Under the pieces are notes generated by a model. The model saw only the letters and a list, made by a program, of their open reading frames with translations. It ran no database searches and was not told where the DNA came from. This document shows positions 1 through 7,067 of a DNA stretch of 13,714 nt, one piece after another. How positions within the stretch are numbered: the stretch's first letter is position 1; the number at the start of each line of letters is the position of its first letter. A program made the translations under genes and the position numbers. This DNA comes from an uncultured Eubacteriales bacterium (lineage in GTDB: Bacteria; Bacillota; Clostridia; Oscillospirales; CAG-272), in NCBI GenBank assembly GCA_934371135.1, contig CAKRNO010000031.1:1-13714 (forward strand), read 5' to 3'.

Positions 1-855
1 CTGCCGTTCGTCGTCGGGCTGATCCTCGTGTATCTGCCGATCCTGATCGACTCGTTCTGCTTCAGCTTCCTGTATGTGACGGAGGGGAAGAACGGGGCGA
101 GGATCGTGACGAACCTCGGCATCTCCGCCTACCGCAGTGCACTCAATACGGAATTCCTGAAGGTGCTCCTGCAGGGCTTCCAGCAGCTGATCCTGAACGT
201 GCCGGCGATCCTGGTGTTCTCCCTGTTCATCGCCGTCATCCTCAACCAGAAGATGGTGGGGCGCGCCGCGTTCCGCGCGATCTTCTTCATCCCCGTTATC
301 CTTGCCACCGGTCTTATGGACTCCGTCAACGCGTCCGATACGCTCTCGGGTTCGACGTCCATTGACGACGGCTCGGGGTCTGCGTCCGGTACGCTGATCT
401 CCATGATGGATGTGGAGGCGCTGTTCTCCAACATGAAGGTCGGGACGGAGCTTGTGCAATATGTCATTGACCTTGTCAACCGGGTGTATTCCATCGTGAA
501 CTACTCCGGTGTGCAGATGCTGATCTTCCTCGCGGGTCTCCAGTCGATCTCGCCCTCCATCTACGAGGCGTGCCAGATCGAGGGGGCGACCAGCTGGGAG
601 ACGTTCTGGAAGATTACCTTCCCGATGATCAGCCCGATGATTCTCGTCAACGGCATTTACACCATCATCGACTCGTTTACCCGTGCGGATAACGTCGCCA
701 TGTCGTATATCAACAGGAACCTGAAGGATATCACACCGGCGACCCGCGCGATGGGTAATGCGCAGGCGTGGATGTATTTCGGCATGGTACTGCTCGTGAT
801 TGCCGCGTTCTCGGGGATCGCATCGCTGTTCGTGTTCTATCAGAAGCGGGATTAA
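1..855 (+). CDS. Carbohydrate ABC transporter permease, LplB/UgpA type (5' partial)
   Basis: This is an inner-membrane subunit of a binding-protein-dependent oligosaccharide importer. The frame is open from base 1, so the true start lies upstream of the window; the internal ATG at 28 is not the start, because the preceding codons already encode membrane-like sequence (LPFVVGLILVYLP). Several hydrophobic segments are visible. The EAA loop that docks the ATPase is at about nt 565-640 (EACQIEGATSWETFWKITFP), with the family's G in place. The stop at 853-855 is 12 bases before the next permease, whose ribosome binding site overlaps it, so the two are co-transcribed. A segment rich in Ser, Gly and Asp (about nt 330-400) lies between two membrane segments and is probably an external loop. 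The substrate-binding protein is expected upstream, outside the window. The family is certain; the substrate cannot be read from the permease. Confidence 0.93.
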   Translation: MPFVVGLILVYLPILIDSFCFSFLYVTEGKNGARIVTNLGISAYRSALNTEFLKVLLQGFQQLILNVPAILVFSLFIAVILNQKMVGRAAFRAIFFIPVILATGLMDSVNASDTLSGSTSIDDGSGSASGTLISMMDVEALFSNMKVGTELVQYVIDLVNRVYSIVNYSGVQMLIFLAGLQSISPSIYEACQIEGATSWETFWKITFPMISPMILVNGIYTIIDSFTRADNVAMSYINRNLKDITPATRAMGNAQAWMYFGMVLLVIAAFSGIASLFVFYQKRD

Positions 856-860
856 GGAGG
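854..860 (+). promoter_or_regulatory. Ribosome binding site of the second permease
   Basis: AAGGAGG lies seven bases before the ATG at 868 and overlaps the stop codon of the upstream permease. This fixes the start and suggests coupled translation. Confidence 0.85.
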
Positions 861-867
861 TAAAGAC

Positions 868-1926
868 ATGGAAAACCAACAAACAGCTCCGAAACTGCTG
901 AAAAACACGAAGCGCAAGATCCGCGTGGACTATGAGGGGAAGGCATCGACAGGGAAGCGCCTGCGTCTGAAGCTGACCACGGGCTCCTTCTGGGTCGAAA
1001 AGCTGTGGTACCTGGCGCGCTTCATCATCATGCTGGGTATCTCCTATGTGATCCTGCAGCCGTTCTTCTCCCGTATCTTCCAGTCCTTCATGACCTTTGA
1101 CGATTTCATCGACCCGACGGTCGGTCTGATCCCGAAGCACTGGAGCGGAGATATGTACAAGTACATTACGGTGGAGAACCACTATTTCGCCGCAATGCGC
1201 AATACGTTCCTCCTGTCGCTGATTTGTGCCGTGATACAGACCTTTATCTGCTGTATGGTCGGCTACGGGCTCTCCAAGTTCAAGTTCCGCGGCAGAAAGC
1301 TCGTCTTTGCGTTTGTCATTCTGATGCTCGTCATCCCGCCGGATACGCTGCGTCTCGCGATCAAACAGCATTTCGACTTCTTCGATTTCTTCTCGCTCCT
1401 GTCGCTGGATAACAAGGGTCTCATCGAGCTGATCACAGGTCGTGCCATCAATATGAACGGTACGTTTGCGCCGTTCATCATCCTGTCCGTGATCGGGTGC
1501 GGCTTCAAGAACAGTCTGTACATCTTCATGATGATGCAGTTCTTCAAGGGCGTCCCCGACGAGCTCGAGGAATCGGCGTATGTGGACGGCTCGGGTGCCT
1601 TCCGTACCTTTATCCAGATCATTCTGCCGCTGTCGATCCCGATGATGATCACCATCTTCCTGTTCTCGTTCAGCTGGCAGTGGACGGATGAACTGTACGT
1701 CGGTATCTTCATGCAGGGTGACCGCAGCCCCGTGATGCTCGCGAGCACGCGGTTCTGGAACGTGATCCCCGCCAGCCTGAAGGTCAACCGCGCAGGTAAG
1801 GAGCTCTATGACAACGCCATCAAGAACACTTCTGCCATGATGGTCATTGCTCCTCTGATTGTGGTGTACCTCTTCGGTCAGAGATACCTCGTCCAGGGTA
1901 TCGAGCGCTCCGGTATCGTCGGGTAA
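868..1926 (+). CDS. Carbohydrate ABC transporter permease, MalG/UgpE type
   Basis: This is the second inner-membrane subunit of the same importer, 352 residues. A cytoplasmic Lys/Arg-rich N-terminus (about residues 1-45) leads into the first membrane helix (about 50-70). A periplasmic-side segment, helices in the 110-170 range, and further helices near 195-215, 255-275 and 320-340 follow. The EAA motif is at about residues 235-262 (EESAYVDGSGAFRTFIQIIL), with the conserved Asp-Gly. The length is greater than the usual 275-300 because of the long N-terminal tail and extra residues between helices (a Phe/Asp-rich stretch near residue 170). It pairs with the upstream permease, and a strong terminator follows, so the transporter operon ends here. 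No ATPase gene is present; such importers often use a shared MsmX-type ATPase encoded elsewhere (family knowledge). Confidence 0.95.
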   Translation: MENQQTAPKLLKNTKRKIRVDYEGKASTGKRLRLKLTTGSFWVEKLWYLARFIIMLGISYVILQPFFSRIFQSFMTFDDFIDPTVGLIPKHWSGDMYKYITVENHYFAAMRNTFLLSLICAVIQTFICCMVGYGLSKFKFRGRKLVFAFVILMLVIPPDTLRLAIKQHFDFFDFFSLLSLDNKGLIELITGRAINMNGTFAPFIILSVIGCGFKNSLYIFMMMQFFKGVPDELEESAYVDGSGAFRTFIQIILPLSIPMMITIFLFSFSWQWTDELYVGIFMQGDRSPVMLASTRFWNVIPASLKVNRAGKELYDNAIKNTSAMMVIAPLIVVYLFGQRYLVQGIERSGIVG

Positions 1927-1978
1927 CGCACCCCACCGGGAGCGGAACGTTCCCCAGGCAAAAACACAAACAAAAACG

Positions 1979-2012
1979 CCCGGCACCGCATAAACGGTGC
2001 CGGGTCTTTTAT
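1979..2012 (+). terminator. Rho-independent terminator of the permease operon
   Basis: A perfect 10-bp GC-rich stem (1979-1988 with 1995-2004) with a CATAAA loop is followed by TCTTTTA. On the minus strand the same hairpin is followed by a T-rich run (complement of 1960-1977), so it may also stop transcripts from the minus-strand acetyltransferase. Confidence 0.9.
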
Positions 2013-2153
2013 TTCCTGCGTGAAAAACACGGTGCCACCGCGTCTTTTCCGGGTGCCGGGCAGGAGACGCCTGCCGCCCGCGGCTCTCACGCGGGGCGGG
2101 GTCTTGTACGGACCTGTGCGCTTGCGCGAAGCAGGCTCTCGCCCGGGTGCGGC

Positions 2154-2738
2154 TTACACGAGCTCAAGCGCGCCGTCCGTCACCTCGTAGGTCCCGGGGG
2201 CGAAAAAGGTCGCGTAGATGCGTTCCATCGCCCGGGCGGCATCTGTCCCGCCGACGCGGGCAGAACACGGCAGACACAGGATCTCATAGTCGATGCCGCC
2301 GTCGGCACGGGTGAAGACGCCGGTCTCCGAGAGCCCGTTGCCGAGGTAAAAGCGCTTGCGCCTCGTGCGCACGCCCCACGCGTCCTCGTCGGGCGCGCAG
2401 TCGATCCTCTCAATCTCCGCCAGTACGGCGCGGGCGCCGGGCAGCTGCCCCGGCAGGCACGAGAGCATCCGGCTACCGAGCCCTGTGCCGCGCAGTCCCC
2501 GCACCACCGCGAGGTAGTCGAGCAGCCAGACGTCCCCTGTGTCGGGGATCTCCAGGATGGCATAGGCGAGGAGCTGCCCTTTGTCTGTGAGCGCAAAGAC
2601 GCGGGTCTGCCCGCGGTCGTAGAGTCGCAGGAGCAGCGGGAGCGGCTTGATCTCCTCCACGGGGAAATCCTGCGGCATCTGCTCGTGCCACAGGGTTATG
2701 AGCTCCTCCCGGCTCATCTCCTTGAGTGTCGGTTGCAT
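2154..2738 (-). CDS. GNAT family N-acetyltransferase
   Basis: This is a predicted cytoplasmic acetyl-CoA-dependent acetyltransferase of 194 residues; the acceptor is unknown. The GNAT core is visible: strand beta-4 and the acetyl-CoA pyrophosphate loop at residues 73-92 (LDYLAVVRGLRGTGLGSRML, matching R-x-x-G-x-G). A following strand with acidic residues is at about 105-112, and a late strand YEILCL is at about 150. The C-terminal stretch of about 35 residues (ARAMERIYATFF and beyond) resembles tails seen in a Firmicutes GNAT subgroup. An AAGGAGG ribosome binding site lies just upstream of the ATG at 2738, and a good promoter is upstream of that. It diverges from tcdA and appears to be monocistronic. 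I would not assign a gene symbol. Confidence 0.85.
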   Translation of the reverse strand: MQPTLKEMSREELITLWHEQMPQDFPVEEIKPLPLLLRLYDRGQTRVFALTDKGQLLAYAILEIPDTGDVWLLDYLAVVRGLRGTGLGSRMLSCLPGQLPGARAVLAEIERIDCAPDEDAWGVRTRRKRFYLGNGLSETGVFTRADGGIDYEILCLPCSARVGGTDAARAMERIYATFFAPGTYEVTDGALELV

Positions 2739-2767
2739 GGGTGTTCCTCCTTATCTGTACAGGGACT

Positions 2768-2796
2768 ATCATAGCACATTTTTGCTTCTGCCGCAA
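2768..2796 (-). promoter_or_regulatory. Promoter of the GNAT gene
   Basis: On the minus strand, TTGCGG (2791-2796) is followed after 17 bases by TATGAT (2768-2773). A TGC just upstream of the -10 makes it an extended -10. The predicted start near 2761 gives a leader of about 22 bases with the AAGGAGG site. Confidence 0.75.
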
Positions 2797-2822
2797 GCGC
2801 GGCACCCGTCGGGTGACTTTTA

Positions 2823-2851
2823 TTGACAAAGCCGCGCGGAGGCGGTACAAT
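2823..2851 (+). promoter_or_regulatory. Promoter of tcdA
   Basis: A consensus TTGACA (2823-2828), a 17-base spacer and TACAAT (2846-2851) form a near-ideal vegetative sigma-factor promoter about 50 bases before the tcdA start. It is back to back with the GNAT promoter. Confidence 0.88.
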
Positions 2852-2899
2852 AAGGACATCAGAATAAGGTCCCGCACACCGGGGCAACAAGGAGAGATC

Positions 2900-4270
2900 A
2901 TGGGGGATATTTTCGAGAGGACGCGCCTGCTGCTCGGCACGGACGCGATGGAGAGACTGCGCCGTGCACGGGTCATTGTATTCGGCGTCGGCGGCGTCGG
3001 CGGTTACGCGGTCGAGGCGCTCGCACGCTCCGGGGTGGGCGCGATCGATGTGGTGGACAATGACCGCTTCGCCCCCTCCAATCTCAACCGGCAGATCCTC
3101 GCCACCGCGGCGACGCTCGGACAGTATAAGGTGGATGCCGCCCGCGACCGCATCCTTTCTATCAACCCCGATTGCGCGGTGACGGTGCACAGGACCTTTT
3201 ACCTCCCCGAGACGGAGGCGGCGTTCGATTTCACACAGTACGATTATGTGCTGGATGCCATCGATACCGTGGCGGGCAAGCTGGCGCTCATCGTCAACGC
3301 ACAGCGCGCCGGTACCCCGATTATCTCCTCTATGGGGGCGGGGAACAAGCTGGATCCGACCGCTTTCCGCGTGGCAGACATCTACGATACCGCTGTGTGC
3401 CCGCTGGCGCGCGTCATTCGCACGGAATGCCGTAAGCGCGGGGTCAGACACCTGAAGGTGGTCTATTCGCAGGAGCCCGCCCTGCGCCCGCTCACAGGCA
3501 TGGCACAGGCGGCAGAGGAGACAGCTGTCCCCGACATCGCCGCGAAGGATGCGGCGGCAGACGCCGCATCTGGTGCAGTGACAGAACGCCCGCGCCGCTC
3601 GACCCCCGGGTCGGTGGCGTTTGTACCGTCCGTGGCAGGGCTCATCATGGCGGGAGAGGTCGGCGTAGCCGAAGCGGCGCAGAACGGTGATGAGGGCGGC
3701 GGTGAGGAGGTCTTTCGCCACCGTGATATAGCAGGGCTCCTGCCGCACGCACTCGTCACGCAGTGCGATGAGCTGCCGGCGGATCTCGGCGAGCGCCGGC
3801 TCCTCCCGGTCGAGACGGTTGCAGAAGCGCGGCGTGCGGTTGAGAAAAACGTTCATAAAGAGGTTGTCCGTCACCGCGGCGCCGTCGCAGAGAAAGCCGG
3901 CGAGGAAATGAATGTTGAGGATGCGCATCCCCGCGCCCTCCTCGTCGCCGTCCACCCGGAGGATGTTGTGATACTCGTTGGAGGAAAAGAGAAAAATGTC
4001 GCCCTCCCGGATGCTGACCTCTCCCTGCGGCGTGCTGTACAGCCCGCTCCCGGCGAGGATGAGGGAGACCTCGAACTCCGCGTGCCGGTGGTTGCGCTTC
4101 TGCCGCTGTCCACCGGGGGCGAAGGATTCGTAGAGGTGGAAGATACGGTTGCCGTACCGGTCGTTGACCGAGGCGATGGAGGTGTGTGCCATTTGGGTAG
4201 CCTCCGCAAGATTATTTGTAAATGCGGCAAGATAATTGTTGACCGGACCCGCTCCGATTGGTTACCATAA
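2900..4270 (+). CDS. tcdA: TcdA-like tRNA threonylcarbamoyladenosine dehydratase, fused to antisense araC sequence
   Basis: The ThiF/E1-like enzyme uses ATP to cyclise t6A37 of tRNA to ct6A. The start at 2900 follows AAGGAGAG (2889-2896). Homologous sequence covers residues 1-254 (to nt 3661). It has the nucleotide-binding loop GVGGVGGY (29-36), the acidic residue D53 after the second strand, NLNRQ (61-65), SMGAGNKLDP (144-153) and the C-terminal signature PGSVAFVPSVAGLIMAGEV (236-254), preceded by an Ala-rich variable linker (about 200-230). That is nearly full length for the family; only the last few residues and the stop are missing. The frame then stays open for about 200 more codons that are simply the reverse complement of the AraC-type gene, so the extra tail is not a real domain. 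If expressed, the protein would be a 456-residue chimera. Enzyme identity is secure; whether the gene product is functional is not. Confidence 0.85.
   Translation: MGDIFERTRLLLGTDAMERLRRARVIVFGVGGVGGYAVEALARSGVGAIDVVDNDRFAPSNLNRQILATAATLGQYKVDAARDRILSINPDCAVTVHRTFYLPETEAAFDFTQYDYVLDAIDTVAGKLALIVNAQRAGTPIISSMGAGNKLDPTAFRVADIYDTAVCPLARVIRTECRKRGVRHLKVVYSQEPALRPLTGMAQAAEETAVPDIAAKDAAADAASGAVTERPRRSTPGSVAFVPSVAGLIMAGEVGVAEAAQNGDEGGGEEVFRHRDIAGLLPHALVTQCDELPADLGERRLLPVETVAEARRAVEKNVHKEVVRHRGAVAEKAGEEMNVEDAHPRALLVAVHPEDVVILVGGKEKNVALPDADLSLRRAVQPAPGEDEGDLELRVPVVALLPLSTGGEGFVEVEDTVAVPVVDRGDGGVCHLGSLRKIICKCGKIIVDRTRSDWLP
3656..4192 (-). pseudogene. AraC-family regulator, sensor domain only (DNA-binding domain lost)
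   Basis: The start at 4192 has GGAGG (4201-4205) eight bases upstream. The first 178 or so residues are a typical N-terminal cupin sensor domain: a His-rich RNHRHAEFEVSLILAG strand, then GEVSIREGDIFLFSSNEYHN, then an alpha-helical linker (about 125-178, with ALITVLRRFGYADL near the end). The C-terminal pair of helix-turn-helix motifs that AraC regulators need (about 100 residues) is absent. The sequence instead crosses into the antisense of tcdA, and its frame stays open down to 2714, giving meaningless Cys/Arg/His-rich peptide. It stands divergent to the sugar-acid operon, so it was most likely the operon's sugar-responsive activator (inference). As the sequence stands it could not bind DNA in the usual way. 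Confidence 0.82.
4239..4268 (+). promoter_or_regulatory. Possible promoter of the sugar-acid operon
   Basis: TTGACC (4239-4244) and TACCAT (4263-4268) are 18 bases apart. Transcription from here would give a leader of about 165 bases before the dehydratase start. The leader holds two small hairpins (4293-4307, CCCCCT/AGGGGG; 4323-4337, GGCAG/CTGCC). The boxes are imperfect, which would fit a promoter that needs an activator. No direct evidence of use. Confidence 0.4.
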
Positions 4271-4347
4271 AAGCAGAATAAACGGCAACGGACCCCCTGT
4301 AAGGGGGCAGACATCGCGGGCGGGCAGTCTCTCTGCCGTCTCCATCC

Positions 4348-4376
4348 ACTATAGCACATGACCGGTGGAGATGCAA
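4348..4376 (-). promoter_or_regulatory. Promoter of the AraC-type gene
   Basis: On the minus strand, TTGCAT (4371-4376), a 17-base spacer and TATAGT (4348-4353) with an extended -10 TGC are present. The start near 4341 gives a leader of about 150 bases to the ATG at 4192. It shares the nine bases ATGTGCTAT with the GNAT promoter. Confidence 0.72.
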
Positions 4377-4442
4377 GGGGCACGCACGGATTGTTTGCGC
4401 CGATGAGCGCCGGGTACTGCCGGAGAAACGGAGACGGAACCA

Positions 4443-5756
4443 ATGCGAGCGGATGAACTGAAAATTACAGACCTGCGGGTGGCGGAGATCGACGGGCTGC
4501 CCAAACACATGATTCTTTTGAAACTCTACACCAATGCGGGTATTATCGGCTACGGCGAGGTGCGTGACGCGTCCAGCGCCACCTATGCGAAGATGCTGAA
4601 GTCGAGGATCCTCGGAGAGAACCCGCTGAACGTCGAGAAAGTCTTTCAGCGCATCAGACAGTTCGGCGGGCATTCCCGCCAGGGCGGGGGCGTGTCCGGC
4701 GTCGAGATCGCCCTCTGGGACATCGTCGGTAAGTTCTACGGCATCCCCGTGTACCAGCTGCTCGGCGGCAAATGGCGCGACGAGGTGCGTATCTATTGCG
4801 ACACCGACGTGGACGGTAAGCATACCGGGCACGACATGGGTCTGGCGCTTAAGAAACGGATGGAGCAGGGCTTCACGTTCCTCAAGATGGATCTCGGGAT
4901 CGAGCTTTTGTACGATGAACCCGGCACGCTCAACGCGCCCCTCGGGCTCATCGAGGACTACAAGAAATACAACATGAAGGCGATCTGCCACCAGTCTGGC
5001 TCGATCGATAAGTCACTCATGTTCGGTAAGAACTATCAGATCTTCACCGTCCCGCACTACGCGACGGGCATCCACATCACCGAAAAGGGACTGGACTACC
5101 TCGAAAATTATGTGCGGGAGGTGCGCGACGTCATCGGTTACGAGGTGCCGCTCGCCATCGACCACTTCGGTCATGTCGCGATTGAGGACGCGATCCGGTT
5201 TGCGAAGCGCCTGGAGAAATACAACATCGCCTGGATGGAGGACCTCGCCCCGTGGCAGAAAACGGAGCACTTCCGTAAGTTTGCGGAGAATGCCTGCGTC
5301 CCGCTCTGTACGGGGGAGGACATCTTCCTCGCAGAGAACTTCGAGGGCGTCATGCAGGCGGGCGTGAACGTCATTCATCCCGATCTCCTCACCATCGGCG
5401 GTCTCTCCGAAATGAAGAAGGTCGGGGACCTCTGTGAGAAGTACGGCGTTGCCCTCGCCATCCACATGGCAGAGAGCCCGATTGCCTTCATGGCGGCGGT
5501 GCACGCCGCGACGTCGCTGAAAAACGTGCTCGCCGTGGAATTCCATTCGGTGGATCACCCCGAGTGGTACGATCTCATCGCCCCGGCGGTCCGGCTGGAA
5601 AACGGCTTCATGAAGGTGCCGGACGCGCCCGGTCTCGGCATCGAGAGCCTGAATGAAGAACTCATTGCAAAATTCCGTAAGGCGGACAGTGAGCCCGCGT
5701 GGGCAGACACCTCCGTGTGGGATCGGGAATGGGCGAACGACCGGGAATGGTCGTGA
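4443..5756 (+). CDS. Enolase-superfamily (mandelate racemase/muconate lactonizing type) sugar-acid dehydratase
   Basis: This is a predicted Mg2+-dependent enzyme that abstracts a proton alpha to a carboxylate, most likely dehydrating an aldonate to its 2-keto-3-deoxy acid. It has 437 residues. The N-terminal capping domain is about 1-120. The barrel carries FLKMDLGI with the Lys/Asp pair at 148-150, metal ligands D240 (AIDHFGH), E266 (WMEDLAPW) and E292 (CTGEDIF), then D314 (HPDLLTIGG) and H341 (AIHMAESP), the usual His catalyst position. About 60 residues between the KxD motif and the first metal ligand are an insertion relative to short family members. The start is set by GGAG at 4430-4433. 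It is the first gene of the operon. The exact subgroup (galactonate, mannonate, fuconate, other) cannot be assigned from the motifs; DHFGH and HMAESP do not match the classical mandelate racemase or DgoD patterns that I know. Confidence 0.9.
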   Translation: MRADELKITDLRVAEIDGLPKHMILLKLYTNAGIIGYGEVRDASSATYAKMLKSRILGENPLNVEKVFQRIRQFGGHSRQGGGVSGVEIALWDIVGKFYGIPVYQLLGGKWRDEVRIYCDTDVDGKHTGHDMGLALKKRMEQGFTFLKMDLGIELLYDEPGTLNAPLGLIEDYKKYNMKAICHQSGSIDKSLMFGKNYQIFTVPHYATGIHITEKGLDYLENYVREVRDVIGYEVPLAIDHFGHVAIEDAIRFAKRLEKYNIAWMEDLAPWQKTEHFRKFAENACVPLCTGEDIFLAENFEGVMQAGVNVIHPDLLTIGGLSEMKKVGDLCEKYGVALAIHMAESPIAFMAAVHAATSLKNVLAVEFHSVDHPEWYDLIAPAVRLENGFMKVPDAPGLGIESLNEELIAKFRKADSEPAWADTSVWDREWANDREWS

Positions 5757-5780
5757 GCCGGACGACAAAATCAGACAGAA

Positions 5781-5786
5781 AAGGAG
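5781..5786 (+). promoter_or_regulatory. Ribosome binding site that sets the GH10 start
   Basis: AAGGAG lies nine bases before the ATG at 5796. A nearer ATG at 5789 is out of frame and meets a stop after eight codons, so 5796 is preferred. Confidence 0.7.
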
Positions 5787-5795
5787 CTATGACAA

Positions 5796-7067
5796 ATGGC
5801 TTATCCGATCAGTGAGCTGGTCATCACCGATGACGGGATCGAAAAGCGCATCCGGGACGGGATCGAGAAGAACCGCAAGGGCGATTTTACCGTCCGGGCG
5901 ACCCCCGGGGCGCGTGTACGCGTGCGGCTGAAAAAACATCAGTTCCGCTTCGGCTGTAATATGTTCATGCTGGATGAGATCCCGGACGATCCTGGCAAGA
6001 ACGAGATCTACAAGGAAAAGTTGTCGGAGTTTTTCAACATGGCGACGGTTCCGTTCTACTGGGACGCGACCGAGCCCGAGGAGGGCAGGACGCGGTACGC
6101 CGCCGACGCCGCGAAGATCTACCGCCGCCCGCCGACCGACCTCTGCGTCGATTTCTGCGAGGCACACGGCATGGAGCCGCGCGAGCACGCGCTCTGCTAC
6201 GACCATTTCTTCCCCGAGTGGCTCTCGGGGCTCCCGGACGAGGAGGTCAGACGCCATATTGAAAAACGGATGCAGGAGATCTCCTCCCGCTATGCCGACC
6301 GCATCCCCACGATCGAGGTCACGAACGAGATGTTCTGGGAGCGCGGGAAGACCGGGTTCTATTCCTCTCCTGACTATGTGGACTTCTGCTTTAAAACAGC
6401 GGAGAAGTATTTCCCGCATAACACCCTTGCCATCAACGAGTGGTCCACGCTCTGGGAGGCACCGGAGACGCCGTGGGATAACTACGCGTCCTATATTGAA
6501 AACGAGTTGCTCCGGGGCGGCAGAATTGACGCCATCGGGATGCAGTTCCACATGTTCCACCGGGCAGAACGGTATTTCGACGCGACGCGTAAGTTCTACG
6601 ACCTTGCGCAGCTTTTCCGCACGCTGGATAACTACGCGCGGTTCGGCAAGCCCATGCAGATCACCGAGGTGACCGTCCCCGCCTTTACCGCAGATGCGGC
6701 AGACGAGGAGAGCCAGGCGGACGTGCTCGAACGCCTCTATTCGCTCTGGTTCTCCTATCCGAACATGACGCAGATCGTCTACTGGAACCTTGCGGACGGC
6801 TATGCGGCGTTCACGACCCCGGGAAATATGACGGACGGGGAGAACTACTACCGCGGGGGTCTGCTCCGCTTTGACATGAGCGAGAAGCCCGCCTACCGGC
6901 GCCTGCGCCACCTCATCACCGAGGTGTGGACGACGGAGGAGACGGTCACGGCGGACGATAGCGGCGCGGCACATTTCCGCGGGTTCTACGGAGAATATGA
7001 GGTCACTGTCGGCGACAGGTGTGCGGCGGTCAGTTTCGACAGGGACGGAAAAGAGGTTGCCGTATGA
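5796..7067 (+). CDS. Cytoplasmic glycoside hydrolase family 10-like enzyme
   Basis: This is a predicted retaining beta-glycanase of the xylanase (GH10) type with 423 residues. An N-terminal beta segment (about 30-60, FTVRATPGARVRVRLKKHQF then RFGCNMF) matches the short module that precedes many GH10 barrels. The barrel runs from about 75 to 375. It shows FYWDATEPEEGR (87-98), the acid/base Glu at 178 (IEVTNEMFW, in place of the usual DVVNE) and the nucleophile Glu at 291 (MQITEV). A GFYGEYEVTV segment at about 396-405 forms a typical C-terminal beta piece. There is no signal peptide or transmembrane segment, so it acts in the cytoplasm on short imported oligosaccharides (inference). It lies 39 bases after the dehydratase and overlaps the SDR gene by four bases (ATGA). 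The fold and catalytic residues are clear; the true substrate need not be xylan. Confidence 0.88.
   Translation: MAYPISELVITDDGIEKRIRDGIEKNRKGDFTVRATPGARVRVRLKKHQFRFGCNMFMLDEIPDDPGKNEIYKEKLSEFFNMATVPFYWDATEPEEGRTRYAADAAKIYRRPPTDLCVDFCEAHGMEPREHALCYDHFFPEWLSGLPDEEVRRHIEKRMQEISSRYADRIPTIEVTNEMFWERGKTGFYSSPDYVDFCFKTAEKYFPHNTLAINEWSTLWEAPETPWDNYASYIENELLRGGRIDAIGMQFHMFHRAERYFDATRKFYDLAQLFRTLDNYARFGKPMQITEVTVPAFTADAADEESQADVLERLYSLWFSYPNMTQIVYWNLADGYAAFTTPGNMTDGENYYRGGLLRFDMSEKPAYRRLRHLITEVWTTEETVTADDSGAAHFRGFYGEYEVTVGDRCAAVSFDRDGKEVAV

Noticed and set aside
2059..2075. GGCAGG/CCTGCC hairpin as a terminator of the GNAT gene
   Set aside because: No T-run follows on either strand; the hairpin at 1979-2004 has one on both.
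2027..2153. A small gene or RNA between the terminator and the GNAT stop
   Set aside because: GC-rich spacer without a convincing start, ribosome binding site or conserved structure.
2714..4192. A single 492-residue minus-strand protein
   Set aside because: Only the first 178 or so residues are a real AraC-type sensor domain; the rest is the antisense of tcdA with no protein-like composition (Cys/Arg/His-rich).
5013..5768. A 251-residue minus-strand frame opposite the dehydratase
   Set aside because: It mirrors the dehydratase reading frame and has no ribosome binding site or family motif.
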